From: Polyangium aurulentum
GTDB taxonomy: Bacteria; Myxococcota_A; Polyangia; Polyangiales; Polyangiaceae
Assembly: GCA_945875545.1 (NCBI GenBank)
Contig: CAMCKZ010000003.1
Coordinates: 1 to 64,000, forward strand
Direction: 5' to 3'
Length of the DNA: 64,000 nucleotides
Shown here piece by piece: positions 17,649 to 26,221 of this stretch. A model generated the notes under the pieces. The model searched no databases, had not been told where the DNA came from, and saw only the letters and a program-made list of their open reading frames with translations. Position 1 is the stretch's first letter; every line of letters begins with the position of its first letter. Position numbers and translations under genes: made by a program.

Positions 17649-18499
17649 GATTCCTCGTCCGGGTGAAACGTCGCGGTCGGGGCATGCGTCTGAGCATCTT
17701 CCGTGCAATCTACACGGATATCTCCGGCGCTTGTTGGGGGGCGTTTTCGCCTCGCCCGCTTCGCCGACTTTTCTGCCGCTATGGCTGCATCGGCTGCGGC
17801 TTTTGCCTGCGCGTAAGGTGCATACAAGTCGGGGCGTCGGGCCCGGGTGCGCTCCTCGGAGTCAGTCTTTCGCCACGCCAAAATGCGCCCGTGATGGCCG
17901 CCCGCAAGCACACTCGGCACCGCCGCACCGCGAAACTCCGTGGGCCTTGTGTACTGCGCGTATTCAAGCAACGGGCCGCCATAAGATTCTTCGACGACGG
18001 ATAATTCATTGCCCAAAACGCCGGGGCGAAGGCGCACGACGGCCTCACTGATCGCCATGGCCGCGACCTCGCCGCCGCAAAGAACGAAGTCGCCAAGAGA
18101 CAGCTCTTCGTCGACGTGGGCCTCGATGCGCGCATCGAAACCTTCGTAGCGCCCGCAGATGAAAGTGATGGAAGATTCCAGGGAAAGACGACGCGCGTCT
18201 GCTTGGCGAAACGGCGCTCCGCCCGGGGTCAGCAGGATGCGTCGCGGCCGTTCACCGAGCCGGGCCTCCAAGGCCTCAAGGGTTGCCACGAGGACGTCGA
18301 CGCGCAGCACCATGCCGCTTCCGCCGCCGTAGGGGGTGTCGTCTACGGACTTGTGACGACCAAGACCGTAATCGCGCGGGTTCTCAAAATGAAACGATAC
18401 GAGACCGTCGCGGACGGCCTGGCCGAGCAACGAGGCTTGGATAAAACTCTGGAAAATATCTGGGAAAAGCGTCACGAACGCCAGGCGCTGCGCACCCAT
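17645..18499 (-). CDS. trmD: tRNA (guanine37-N1)-methyltransferase
   Basis: Methylates G37 of tRNAs with a G at position 36, preventing frameshifts. The N-terminal SPOUT domain shows TLFPDIF, DDTPYGGGSGM, ICGRYEGFDARIEAHVDEE and LGDFVLCGGEVAAM, the TrmD knot and SAM loop. The C-terminal domain follows to about residue 230. A 50-residue Lys/Arg then polar tail extends past the usual family end. ATG at 18499 shares one base with the rimM stop; a GTG at 18502 giving GTGA coupling is also possible. Confidence 0.95.
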   Translation of the reverse strand: MGAQRLAFVTLFPDIFQSFIQASLLGQAVRDGLVSFHFENPRDYGLGRHKSVDDTPYGGGSGMVLRVDVLVATLEALEARLGERPRRILLTPGGAPFRQADARRLSLESSITFICGRYEGFDARIEAHVDEELSLGDFVLCGGEVAAMAISEAVVRLRPGVLGNELSVVEESYGGPLLEYAQYTRPTEFRGAAVPSVLAGGHHGRILAWRKTDSEERTRARRPDLYAPYAQAKAAADAAIAAEKSAKRARRKRPPTSAGDIRVDCTEDAQTHAPTATFHPDEES

Positions 18500-19041
18500 C
18501 ACGGGGTCATCTCTTCGAGAGCTCCTGCATGCAAAACAATGCGCGGAGCCGACGAATCCACCGACTCGACGTAGCGCTCCAGCAAAGGGACCTCCACGGA
18601 AGTCGCCGCGTCGCCCTCGCCACTCTGCACCGTTACGACATCGGTGGACGGGTAGCGCTCGAAGGCTGTGACCTTGCCCTTCGCCTCAAGGCCGCCTCCC
18701 GGGCTCCGCTCGAAGACCTCAGCGCCCAGCATATCTTCTATGTAAAACTCACCGGCCTCGAGCTCGGGGAGGTCTCGACGCAGCACCACAACGGTCAATC
18801 CGCGAAGAGATTCCCCGTCGGCCAAGTTGGCGATACCTGCAAACTGCACAGACATTGTTTTCGCGGCGCCGCGTACCTCAGCGACGACGAGGGTGCGCTG
18901 AACCTTGCCGTCGCGCTCCAAATCGCACGCGAGGCCGGGGCGCAGCGTGGTGCTTTGCGGGTCGTACAAATGAATGCGGACCGCACCGCGGAGGCCGTGG
19001 GGCTTGAGGAGAACACCTAGGGGAATGCGTCGGTCAGTCAT
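18499..19041 (-). CDS. rimM: Ribosome maturation factor RimM
   Basis: Assists 16S rRNA processing and 30S head assembly by binding S19. The 180-residue product has an N-terminal beta-barrel beginning IPLGVLLKPHGLRGAVRIHLY and a PRC-barrel from GEFYIEDMLGAEVF to PLLERYVESVD. Its stop is coupled to trmD. Upstream, 54 bp separate its start from the decayed TonB receptor remnant that splits it from khpA. The palindrome variant TGCAAACTGCA lies at 18838-18848. Confidence 0.94.
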   Translation of the reverse strand: MTDRRIPLGVLLKPHGLRGAVRIHLYDPQSTTLRPGLACDLERDGKVQRTLVVAEVRGAAKTMSVQFAGIANLADGESLRGLTVVVLRRDLPELEAGEFYIEDMLGAEVFERSPGGGLEAKGKVTAFERYPSTDVVTVQSGEGDAATSVEVPLLERYVESVDSSAPRIVLHAGALEEMTP

Positions 19042-19095
19042 GGGGCGAAATCAGGGAAAGAGGCGTCTGTGAACGGGTTTCGGTGCCCGCTTCAC

Positions 19096-19510
19096 CTACG
19101 CGAAGTTAATCGCGACGCGCGCCATGAGGGTTCGCGGCCAACCGGGCGTCATGTGAAGCCCGATCACGGCTTGCGGCTCATAGGCAACGCGCGAGGTCGT
19201 GACAACTTGAACCTCGCGCCAACGCCCATCCAGCACATTTTCGACGTCGAGGGCGGCCTCAATCCCTCGGTAACGAAGCCCGAGGCTGACGGCGAAATAG
19301 TGAATTCTTCCAGCCAGATAGACGTGCCTGCCCCCGTTTAGTGTGTTCTCAAATGCCTCACGCGCAGCGAGCACAAGGGCGTGTAGGCACCGAACGTGGG
19401 CCGGGCCCCGAAGCCCGCCGAAAACGTCGTTCGTGGTGCCATCGGAACCCTCGCGCCCGTGCTTGCAGAATGCACGTATGTGGCGTCGGTCACGGTCAGA
19501 TCCGCGGGTG
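19096..19510 (-). pseudogene. TonB-dependent receptor, C-terminal remnant with frameshift
   Basis: Two overlapping frames join into the end of an outer-membrane TonB-dependent receptor. The first carries ADLTVTDATYVHSASTGARV and RTTFSAGFGARPTFGAYTPL (about 19505-19374). After one frameshift near 19368-19374 the other continues AREAFENTLNGGRHVYLAGR, then GIEAALDVENVLDGRWREVQ and ends MARVAINFA, a typical terminal barrel strand. Only about 135 residues of a normally 600-plus-residue protein remain, with no start codon or plug domain. It sits between khpA and rimM, so it was inserted or left behind inside the S16 operon. The 19511-19770 stretch upstream shows nothing I can assign. TGCAGAATGCA lies at 19464-19474. 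Confidence 0.7.
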
Positions 19511-19770
19511 CACCGGATCTTGAAAACATTCCGCCAGGGCATCGACGGCCTTGCCTTCGTCGCGCCTCCAACCATGCAGCCGATGCGCAGCCCATAGATA
19601 GCCTACGAAATACGTTGTATGGTTCATGGGCCCGCCCCCCGTGCGCGAAAAGCGCGAAAACGCAAAAAGAAAACCGCAGGGTCAGCGGAGACGCTGAGGC
19701 TGCGGCTTGTTTCCACACGAACCACTCTGGTCACGACCACGAGGGACGCGGCACGGAGCGCTCACGGGCT

Positions 19771-20007
19771 TCAATCGACGATATCGAGATGAACTTTGCG
19801 CTGGTCTCGCGCGCCGGCGGCGGAGAGAACCGTGCGAATCGACTGGGCGGTGCGCCCATCTTTGCCAATGACTTTGCCGATGTCTGTGCGCGCGACCCGC
19901 AGTTCAAGCACCGTGGCGGAATCTTTGGCGTGCTCGGAAATCCGAACTTCTTCGGGCCTGTCGACGAGGCCCTGCACGATGGCCTCGAGAAGCGACTTGA
20001 GATCCAT
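19771..20007 (-). CDS. khpA: KH-domain RNA-binding protein KhpA
   Basis: A 78-residue single KH-domain protein. The RNA-binding GxxG loop is GKDG in IGKVIGKDGRTAQSIRTVL. The N-terminus MDLKSLLEAIVQGLVDRPEE and length match KhpA (YlqC), which pairs with KhpB and affects cell elongation or translation in Gram-positives; the role here is inferred. It follows rpsP by 8 bp, the normal order rpsP-khpA-rimM-trmD. Confidence 0.93.
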   Translation of the reverse strand: MDLKSLLEAIVQGLVDRPEEVRISEHAKDSATVLELRVARTDIGKVIGKDGRTAQSIRTVLSAAGARDQRKVHLDIVD

Positions 20008-20015
20008 CAGGATAC

Positions 20016-20273
20016 TCAGGCGCTCGCGCCAGCCTCACGGGCGCGGCGACGAAGGAGGTTCGCAACCGTGTCGGTTGGAAGCGCCCCAACGCCCTGCCAG
20101 TAGGCGAGGCGATCGGCCTTCAAATCAAGTTTGCCCGGGTTCTTCGAGGGGTCGAAGGTGCCTATCGTTTCGAGAAAACGACCATCGCGCGGTGAGCGCT
20201 GGTCGGTGACGACAACACGGTAAAACGGGTTCTTCTTGGAACCGTAGCGGGCGAGACGAATGTGAACGGCCAT
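20016..20273 (-). CDS. rpsP: 30S ribosomal protein S16
   Basis: Small-subunit ribosomal protein of 85 residues. The N-terminus [20 protein letters not shown], then [19 protein letters not shown] and the end [10 protein letters not shown] match S16. The ATG at 20273 is decided by this conservation although the frame is open to 20447. First gene of the S16 cluster on the minus strand. Its upstream gap holds one copy of the duplicated non-coding element described below, which may belong to its leader. Confidence 0.96.
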   Translation of the reverse strand: MAVHIRLARYGSKKNPFYRVVVTDQRSPRDGRFLETIGTFDPSKNPGKLDLKADRLAYWQGVGALPTDTVANLLRRRAREAGASA

Positions 20274-20361
20274 GGCAGCTTTTTGTACGTATTTCGTGCG
20301 TATTTGTTGCGTAATCAGCGCAGGAATCAGGTCCGAAGAACTGAGGTGGCAAAGGGGCGCC

Positions 20362-20556
20362 ACGGAAGGAGCGTGGTGGCTAGCCGAGGAGCGCGCCGTT
20401 GTCAAAGCCCATGGCTTACGCGGATGCTGGGAAACGCGAACCGCCACAAATCGTCGCTTGCCGTCGTCGAAATACAGAGCCCTCGTTTCTCAAACAGGCC
20501 TGCCTCCGACTGCACTGGCTTTGCGGCGGGCGCTGTCTCCCAGCGCATTTCTACGT
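20362..20556. other. Duplicated non-coding element, copy A (upstream of rpsP)
   Basis: This gap segment aligns with 24412-24594 in the same orientation. The best block, 20426-20477 against 24470-24520, matches at about 39 of 51 positions by eye (shared pieces AATCGTC, TTG, AAATACAG). Weaker matches extend from CGGAAG at 20362 to the TTTCTA that overlaps the stop of the next gene. No conserved reading frame explains it. It could be a structured leader, a small RNA or an old duplication. Confidence 0.5.
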
Positions 20557-21027
20557 GCCCACGGAGAGGATGCTCGTGAATCGCGCGAGCAGCAAATACC
20601 CTCGGTAATCATGCACCGTCGTGTGCACCTGGTGCGCAGAAATGACCACGCGCCAAGCGGCCATGGCCTCGCGGTCGGCGCCCGTCGCGGGGTTAAAAAT
20701 GGGCAGCTCCCAACGCGTACGCAGGGGCAATCGCGACATCGTGACAATGGCGTCGGAATCGGCCTCGATGGTGGCGTGAGCCCCGGGCAGCGCTCCGTCG
20801 TGAACGACGACCACTTCGCCTCGAAAGTCAAGGGTAATCGTGACGTCGGCGTCGCGCGCGCGCAGCACAAGGCGGCCGAGCATGGCCGCGCACCGCGATC
20901 GCGCAACGGGACGGGCCGCCAAATTTTGCCGCAACAATTCCGCCAACATATTGGCGAGGCCGTTGTCTTCGGCCTCCGGCGCGAGACGCACGTCGAAGGG
21001 CCCCGCAGGAGGGGCAGATGGCCTCAC
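20551..21027 (-). CDS. Hypothetical protein
   Basis: A 158-residue product not firmly recognised. The centre (ADVTITLDFRGEVVVVHDG, then HATIEADSDAIVTMSRLPL) resembles the beta-sheet/groove pattern of SCP2-type sterol-carrier domains, but this is a weak impression. No signal peptide or membrane segment. The GTG start at 21027 overlaps the stop of the PilZ gene as GTGA, so the two are translationally coupled and may act together. The stop lies at the edge of the duplicated non-coding element. Confidence 0.65.
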   Translation of the reverse strand: MRPSAPPAGPFDVRLAPEAEDNGLANMLAELLRQNLAARPVARSRCAAMLGRLVLRARDADVTITLDFRGEVVVVHDGALPGAHATIEADSDAIVTMSRLPLRTRWELPIFNPATGADREAMAAWRVVISAHQVHTTVHDYRGYLLLARFTSILSVGT

Positions 21028-21389
21028 GACAAGTCGTCTTCCTCGGCGTACGCGACGGCCCGTATCAGGTCTTTGAGGCGCTCTTTTGTGGCCGCATCGA
21101 GCCCGAGCAGGGCCACGCCCACGCCAGGATTTGCGGCCCCGGACGAGGCCGTATTCACCCAGCGAACCACAGCGCGGACCGCAAAAACCTCATGCCCCGG
21201 CGGCTGGAACGAAAGGTTCATGAGCGTGCCCTCGCTGAGGGGGACAGGCATGGAAATGAACAGACCAAGTTCGCTGACGTTCGAGACCGCAGCGTAGAGG
21301 AAATTGTCGCCGCATTGGACATCCACGACCCAACTGACCGGGTGACGGACGCTGCGGCGACGACTTATACGACTACTGGATGGGGGCAT
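21024..21389 (-). CDS. PilZ domain protein
   Basis: A 121-residue single-domain protein of the PilZ family, which often binds cyclic di-GMP. The N-terminal RRRSVRHPVSW supplies the RxxxR-type arginine cluster and VSNVSELGLFI the (D/N)xSxxG motif. The C-terminal part has VVRWVN and GVGVALLGLD, as in the myxobacterial-type PilZ proteins. It lies 23 bp downstream of a membrane glycosyltransferase and overlaps the next gene. Ligand binding is inferred from the motifs. Confidence 0.85.
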   Translation of the reverse strand: MPPSSSRISRRRSVRHPVSWVVDVQCGDNFLYAAVSNVSELGLFISMPVPLSEGTLMNLSFQPPGHEVFAVRAVVRWVNTASSGAANPGVGVALLGLDAATKERLKDLIRAVAYAEEDDLS

Positions 21390-21412
21390 GGTTACGACTA
21401 TTCAATGACTGG

Positions 21413-24238
21413 TTACTGCACGCGTAGCGTACCGCCGTTGATTCGGCCATCGGGATCGGCGGTGCCAGAGCGAACCTTCAACCGCTGATCCCCCAGGTAC
21501 AAGCCGAAGAATATCGTGTAATTTCCCGGGCCAAAGTTGGGCTCCAAGCTCGTCTCGAAGTCGTCAACGACGAGGTCTCCCGCTCGCCAGAGGGTCGTCG
21601 GGTACCGCCCCTTCGCGACCTTGTGATCGCCGTTGTGCCGCCGGCGATTGGCCCCGTCGATGTGCACAAAAAAATCGTAGTCGGCACCCACCGGCGCGAG
21701 AACCCTCATGAGCGTGCGGATGCGAAACTTTCGGCCGGGGCTCACCCCATCGAGGGGTTTGTTGTCCATGTCGAGGAGGTCAATTCCGACGACGGTCACG
21801 CGCCCATCGAGATCGACGTTGAGGGGTCTCTGGGGCACGGGGAGAGCCTCCGGCAAGACCGCATCGAGCGCATTATTGCTCACCTCGCCCGCGGTTAACG
21901 CACTCACCGCAAGCAAGACTTCGCTCGACCTGTCGTCGAGAATCGGAAGGTTGCGCATCGGGTTCGACTGGGCTCGCCAGAGGGCATCGAGGCGCGGCAA
22001 ATCGGCACCCTTGAACAGGAGAAATCGGCGATGACTTTGCGGCGCCGCAAGCCACCGCACCGATTCTTCGACCGTGGCAACCGAGTTGACCTCGCCCCCG
22101 GCGTAGTACGACGAGGCCCGCGTGCCGACGGCCAGCAGGGCCATTTCGTCCCCGGATTTTCGGGCTTTTGTGTAACGGTCGAAGACGCCCTTCGGCGAAA
22201 GTTGATCGCTCAACTTGGGGTAGACCACCGCGTTCATCGCAAATCCGGCGAGGGCCGCGCTCACCACAATGCCCGCAGCTCGGCTGCCCTGAAGCAGGTC
22301 TCCCGCAATGCCGAGAAGCACGAGCGGCGCAAGGCACGTCGGAATCGCCATCGCCACACTCAGGCCCCATTCCCTGCCCGATTGGTGCAGCAAAAACGCC
22401 ACGACCAGCGGCATCACCGCGAGAAGTGCGGGCAAAAAGAACGCGCCGACCACCACGCGCTCCGCGACAGGCCCCGGCGTCCGCACGCGAAGAAACATGG
22501 CTTCGAGCGGAGCAAGGCCCCGGGTTAGCGAAGCAAATCCCAACGGTTTCGCGTCGTCGAAAGCCCACGAAATCACATCGGTCATGAGGCGAGCCCCCAT
22601 CACGATGACTGCAAATGCCAGCGGAATCGCCCACCAAACATTCATCAAGGCTTGGCGCGCAGGCAACGGAACACCGAGGGCCCAGGCCGCCTTTTGGCCG
22701 ACGCCGTAACGCAGAACCACCGCCACGGCCGCCAGCATTCCCGAGAGACTCGCGAAGCCTTTGGCGACGCCCCACTCCCAGGTCGAGAGAACATTGCGTG
22801 CAAGCTGCACGTATCGCCGCGGGTCGAAAACCTCGCCCTCCGCGCGTGGCGAAAGCAGCGCCACCCAGAAGAGCGCCGCGGGCAAAAGAACGAGGCGCGT
22901 CAGGTCTCCAGAGAGCGCCTTGAAGGCCTCTGGAACCACGGCATTTCGCACATTAAATGCAAGAAACAGCTTCTCGGGCTGCTCACGAAAATCGTGCTGG
23001 ACGACAAGGACCAGCAACACTCCCGCGATGGCTACGATGAGGCTTGGTCTCGCTCCCTTTTCAATGTCGCGAAGGGCCATGCCGACGGCCATCGCGATGA
23101 GCGGCACGTGCAAAAATGGAACGGGTTCGAGGGAAGCAAGTCCAAGCGAATGAACAAAATACGCAACCCCAAGCCCCGTGACAACGAGGGTCCGAGCGCT
23201 GCGATTTCCTGAAGCCTCACCCATCGTCATGCGCCCGAGGGCGAACGGAGCGAGGCCCGCCCAAGGAACGATCGCGTGGCCCAGATCCGCAATAACGGCG
23301 TCAAACGTAGGTGCCGGTTTGACCATGCGCGGGAGCGAACCGAGCCAATAACTGAAGGTTCCGGATGGCGTATGACCGAGAGCATACGCTACACGGCCAC
23401 CGAGTAGGATGGTGGCCAATGCAGCGCAAATGACCAGGGCTACGCCCATGGCATCGAGCACGGCGGCTCCTTCTACGACCATCACGAAACCCGCCAAGGC
23501 CACGGTGGCGAGCGGGATGATGGCACCGAAGAAGACACCTCGAGACAAGACCGCAGCGGCGAGGGCCACAAGACCCAAAACGAGAGCGGTCGTGCGGACG
23601 CACTTGGAACACTCGCCCGCACCCATGCCAAAGGCCGCGGTTCCGAGACCCAGCGTGGCACCGGTCACCGCAACGATGGCGACGATATCGCCGATGAGCG
23701 CGTGCGCCTGCACGGCGAATAGAGGCATCGTCACAAGGCAGGCCACCGCGAAGACCGCCGCACGGCCGTCGGAGGCGCGGCGCACGACGGCATGAACGAT
23801 GAGAGCCCCGGCGATCGCGAGCAAAATAAAGGGCAGACGACCGGCCCACTCCCGGAGCCCAAAGGCTGCAAAGCCCCCCGCAGAAAGGATGAAGGGCAGT
23901 TCGCCGCGCCCGAGATCATCGAGGTGCGGCATGGTCGGATCGGCGTTCGCGAGAGCCAGGCCGTCGGCGTGAAAAAGATGGACCGCGAGGCGCCGTGCGA
24001 GCTCGGCGACGTTGAGCTCATAGGGGTCCCAAAGGCCCGCGCGCGAGGGGAACGGGACGACCAGGCACGCAATCACCGCGAGGCCCAGCGACACGAGCCA
24101 CGGGCGCGGAACGAGCGAATGCGCAGGCACCAGTTCCGCCGTCGCCTCACCGGGCGGCGAGTCTTCGGTCGAGGGTGGTAGCGCCCGAGAGTCCTCGGAT
24201 TCACACGGCAAAGGCTCAGCAGACGAAATTTCGGCCAT
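21413..24238 (-). CDS. Glycosyltransferase family 39-like integral membrane protein
   Basis: A 941-residue polytopic membrane protein with more than ten hydrophobic segments. The first periplasmic loop carries GLWDPYELNVAELARRLAVH, corresponding to the acidic (D-E) catalytic loop of PMT/ArnT-type GT-C enzymes, which transfer sugars from polyprenyl-phosphate donors to lipid or protein. A soluble C-terminal third includes RASSYYAGGEV and a beta-sandwich-like region ending GDQRLKVRSGTADPDGRING. Acceptor unknown. The first 45 residues are polar. Probably the first gene of the unit continuing through PilZ. TGCAAGCTGCA lies at 22799-22809. Confidence 0.75.
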   Translation of the reverse strand: MAEISSAEPLPCESEDSRALPPSTEDSPPGEATAELVPAHSLVPRPWLVSLGLAVIACLVVPFPSRAGLWDPYELNVAELARRLAVHLFHADGLALANADPTMPHLDDLGRGELPFILSAGGFAAFGLREWAGRLPFILLAIAGALIVHAVVRRASDGRAAVFAVACLVTMPLFAVQAHALIGDIVAIVAVTGATLGLGTAAFGMGAGECSKCVRTTALVLGLVALAAAVLSRGVFFGAIIPLATVALAGFVMVVEGAAVLDAMGVALVICAALATILLGGRVAYALGHTPSGTFSYWLGSLPRMVKPAPTFDAVIADLGHAIVPWAGLAPFALGRMTMGEASGNRSARTLVVTGLGVAYFVHSLGLASLEPVPFLHVPLIAMAVGMALRDIEKGARPSLIVAIAGVLLVLVVQHDFREQPEKLFLAFNVRNAVVPEAFKALSGDLTRLVLLPAALFWVALLSPRAEGEVFDPRRYVQLARNVLSTWEWGVAKGFASLSGMLAAVAVVLRYGVGQKAAWALGVPLPARQALMNVWWAIPLAFAVIVMGARLMTDVISWAFDDAKPLGFASLTRGLAPLEAMFLRVRTPGPVAERVVVGAFFLPALLAVMPLVVAFLLHQSGREWGLSVAMAIPTCLAPLVLLGIAGDLLQGSRAAGIVVSAALAGFAMNAVVYPKLSDQLSPKGVFDRYTKARKSGDEMALLAVGTRASSYYAGGEVNSVATVEESVRWLAAPQSHRRFLLFKGADLPRLDALWRAQSNPMRNLPILDDRSSEVLLAVSALTAGEVSNNALDAVLPEALPVPQRPLNVDLDGRVTVVGIDLLDMDNKPLDGVSPGRKFRIRTLMRVLAPVGADYDFFVHIDGANRRRHNGDHKVAKGRYPTTLWRAGDLVVDDFETSLEPNFGPGNYTIFFGLYLGDQRLKVRSGTADPDGRINGGTLRVQ

Positions 24239-24411
24239 CGGGGCGTGGCTCTATAACGCATTTGGTCCCGATGGAATCGGGCAGCCGCATGGAGCGCTAC
24301 GAACCGTTCGAATAGCCAAGAGCCGCCGCCGGACTAGTCCTGCTTAGGAAGCGAATTTCCTGCATTTATGCATTGTCGTTAGGCATTGCTTGCGGGAACA
24401 AAATGTGCGTC

Positions 24412-24594
24412 GGAAGAACGCTGCCGCTGCTTTCCATCGCCAAACGGAGCGCCGTGGGCTAGCGGCCATGCTGGAAACACGAGACGCCTCGAATCGTCAG
24501 TTGTTTTCCTCAAAATACAGGGGTTATTCCCACCCCAAACTGCCCTAGCTTCGAGAGCGTTCGCGTTTCCCCGCGCACTTCTAGCGGCGATCGA
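24412..24594. other. Duplicated non-coding element, copy B (upstream of era)
   Basis: The 372-bp gap 24239-24610, between the divergent glycosyltransferase and era, has no gene I can support. It contains the second copy of the element at 20362-20556, in the same orientation, ending about 17 bp before the era start. Shared pieces include CGGAAG, GAGCG-CCGT, GCTGG-AAAC, AATCGTC, AAATACAG and a TCCC-GCGCA-TTCTA block. West of it, 24360-24372 holds TGCATTTATGCA, a near-miss of the dispersed palindrome. Confidence 0.5.
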
Positions 24595-24610
24595 TCCCGC
24601 GAGACTGAAG

Positions 24611-26221
24611 ATGCCGACGCCCCGTTCTGCTGGCCCCAAGGCCGACAAATCCGAGAGAAAAGACCCGCGCCCCACTTCCAAGGGCAAGCCACCCGCAGCT
24701 CCGTCGAGGCCAGCGAGTTCCGCTGCAGCAAAGGTTCCCGCGGATCGCCCAGCGACCAAGAGCGGCGGCGAGCGTCGCGGAAAGACTTGGAAACGCCCAG
24801 GAAGAACGTCTCGCCCCACGGGCGCAAACGGGAGGACACATGGGCCCGCGACGGAAGAAATCTTGGAGCGCGCCAGTAAGTTCACCCGCCCCGGGTTCGA
24901 TCCGAAGGCCGAGAAGGGCACAAAACGCGCGCCCGCAGCCCTTGCCAAAGAGCCCCGCGACGCCAAGAAAAACGCGCCCGCAGCCCTTGCCAAAGAGCCC
25001 CGCGACGCCAAGAAAGGCCCGCCCGCAGCCCTTGCCAAAGAGCCCCGCGACGCCAAGAAAAACGCCTCCTCAGCCCTTGCCAAAGAGCCCCGCGACGCCA
25101 AGAAAAACGCCCCCGCAGCGGCTGCCACGAAGGCCGACAAGAAGGCCCCTGCTGCCCGGGCCCGCGGGCCAGTGGCGAGCCCGGCGGTCGACGAGAACAA
25201 CGAGAACGACGACGCCAAGAATGACAAAATGGCCGTCGGCGAAACGCGCCGCACCCCCACGCGCCGCCGCGCGATCACCGTCGTCACCGAAGGTCCGTTC
25301 AAGGCGGGCACCGTCGCCATCATCGGTCGCCCAAACGTGGGAAAATCCACGCTGGTGAACGCCATTCTTGGGGAGCAACTGACGATCGTGAGCTCACGGC
25401 CGCAGACCACACGAGACACGATTCTTGGGGTTCGCACGCTCGGGCAACGCCAGCTCGCGGTTCTCGATACGCCCGGCCTGCACAAGGCGTCATCGAAGCT
25501 CGGTGCCCACATGAACGCGGCGGTAACCGATGCCGTCGAGCGCGCGGACATCGTGCTCTTTGTGACCGAACCACCGGCCAGAGGTCACGCTGTGCGGCCC
25601 GCCGACCGCGCGATTTTGTCGCGCTTGCGGCCCGGTGCCAAGGTCGTTCTCGGGCTTAACAAAGTCGATACAGTCGTGCCGAAAGAGCGCCTCTTGCCGA
25701 TGCTCGAAGCGCTCTCGGAAGTGCGTGAATTTGTTTCGATTGTGCCGTTTTCTGCACGCGACGAAGACAACGTCGAACGCCTGTTCGCAGTCCTCGCCGA
25801 ACTCCTTCCCGAGGGCGAGGCGCTCTACGACGACGACACGCTGACCGATCGACCGTTGCGTTTCTTTGCCGCCGAATATGTGCGCGAGCAGCTCCTTCGA
25901 AAAATTCGCGACGAGATTCCCCACGGCGTCGGAGTCGTCGTCGATTCATGGGAGCCGCGCGAGACCCTCGATTACGTGGAACTCACGGTGCTCGTCGCGC
26001 GTGAATCGCACAAGCCCATCGTCCTCGGCGCGCGCGGTGAAATGCTCCAAAGCATCGGCACCGAGGCACGGGCGCGCCTCGAAAAACTCACGGGCCGCCA
26101 AGCCATGATCAAAATATTCGTCCGCGTCGAACCCGATTGGTTCGAGCGCCCGGACCGCCTTCGCGAACTCGGCTACGCCGCCGAGAGCACCATCGACCGC
26201 CTCCTCGTAGAACCATCATGA
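24611..26221 (+). CDS. era: GTPase Era with long Lys/Ala-rich N-terminal extension
   Basis: Era is a 30S assembly GTPase with an N-terminal G domain and a C-terminal KH domain. G1 is GRPNVGKS, followed by QTTRDTILG, DTPG, NKVD and SARD; the KH part has LGARGEMLQSIGTEARARLE. Normal Era has about 300 residues; this product has 536 because roughly 225 basic, repeat-containing residues precede the G domain. The extension contains four 15-residue repeats and then an Asn/Asp/Glu run. ATG at 24611 is chosen; the frame is open to 24386, through the non-coding element. The stop overlaps der (ATGA). Confidence 0.92.
   Translation: MPTPRSAGPKADKSERKDPRPTSKGKPPAAPSRPASSAAAKVPADRPATKSGGERRGKTWKRPGRTSRPTGANGRTHGPATEEILERASKFTRPGFDPKAEKGTKRAPAALAKEPRDAKKNAPAALAKEPRDAKKGPPAALAKEPRDAKKNASSALAKEPRDAKKNAPAAAATKADKKAPAARARGPVASPAVDENNENDDAKNDKMAVGETRRTPTRRRAITVVTEGPFKAGTVAIIGRPNVGKSTLVNAILGEQLTIVSSRPQTTRDTILGVRTLGQRQLAVLDTPGLHKASSKLGAHMNAAVTDAVERADIVLFVTEPPARGHAVRPADRAILSRLRPGAKVVLGLNKVDTVVPKERLLPMLEALSEVREFVSIVPFSARDEDNVERLFAVLAELLPEGEALYDDDTLTDRPLRFFAAEYVREQLLRKIRDEIPHGVGVVVDSWEPRETLDYVELTVLVARESHKPIVLGARGEMLQSIGTEARARLEKLTGRQAMIKIFVRVEPDWFERPDRLRELGYAAESTIDRLLVEPS
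24928..25107 (+). repeat. 45-bp tandem repeat encoding a Lys-rich linker in Era
   Basis: Four consecutive 45-bp units (24928-24972, 24973-25017, 25018-25062, 25063-25107) encode APAALAKEPRDAKKN with small changes (last residue G in unit 2, first residues PP in unit 3 and ASS in unit 4). A degenerate fifth follows. Units keep frame and near-identical DNA, indicating recent expansion. Confidence 0.95.

Noticed and set aside
20320-20350. CAGGTCCGAAGAA resembling the SRP RNA core
   Set aside because: The conserved symmetric loop partner is missing and the surroundings do not fold as 4.5S RNA.
24275-24305. GTTCGAAT-like T-loop in the gap before era
   Set aside because: No acceptor stem, D-arm or anticodon arm can be drawn around it, so it is not a tRNA.
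24361-24372. TGCATTTATGCA as a further palindrome copy
   Set aside because: The spacer has four bases, not three, so it was not counted with the family.
24928-25107. Regular 45-bp repeats resembling a CRISPR array
   Set aside because: Units are contiguous with no spacers, keep one reading frame and encode a protein linker in Era.
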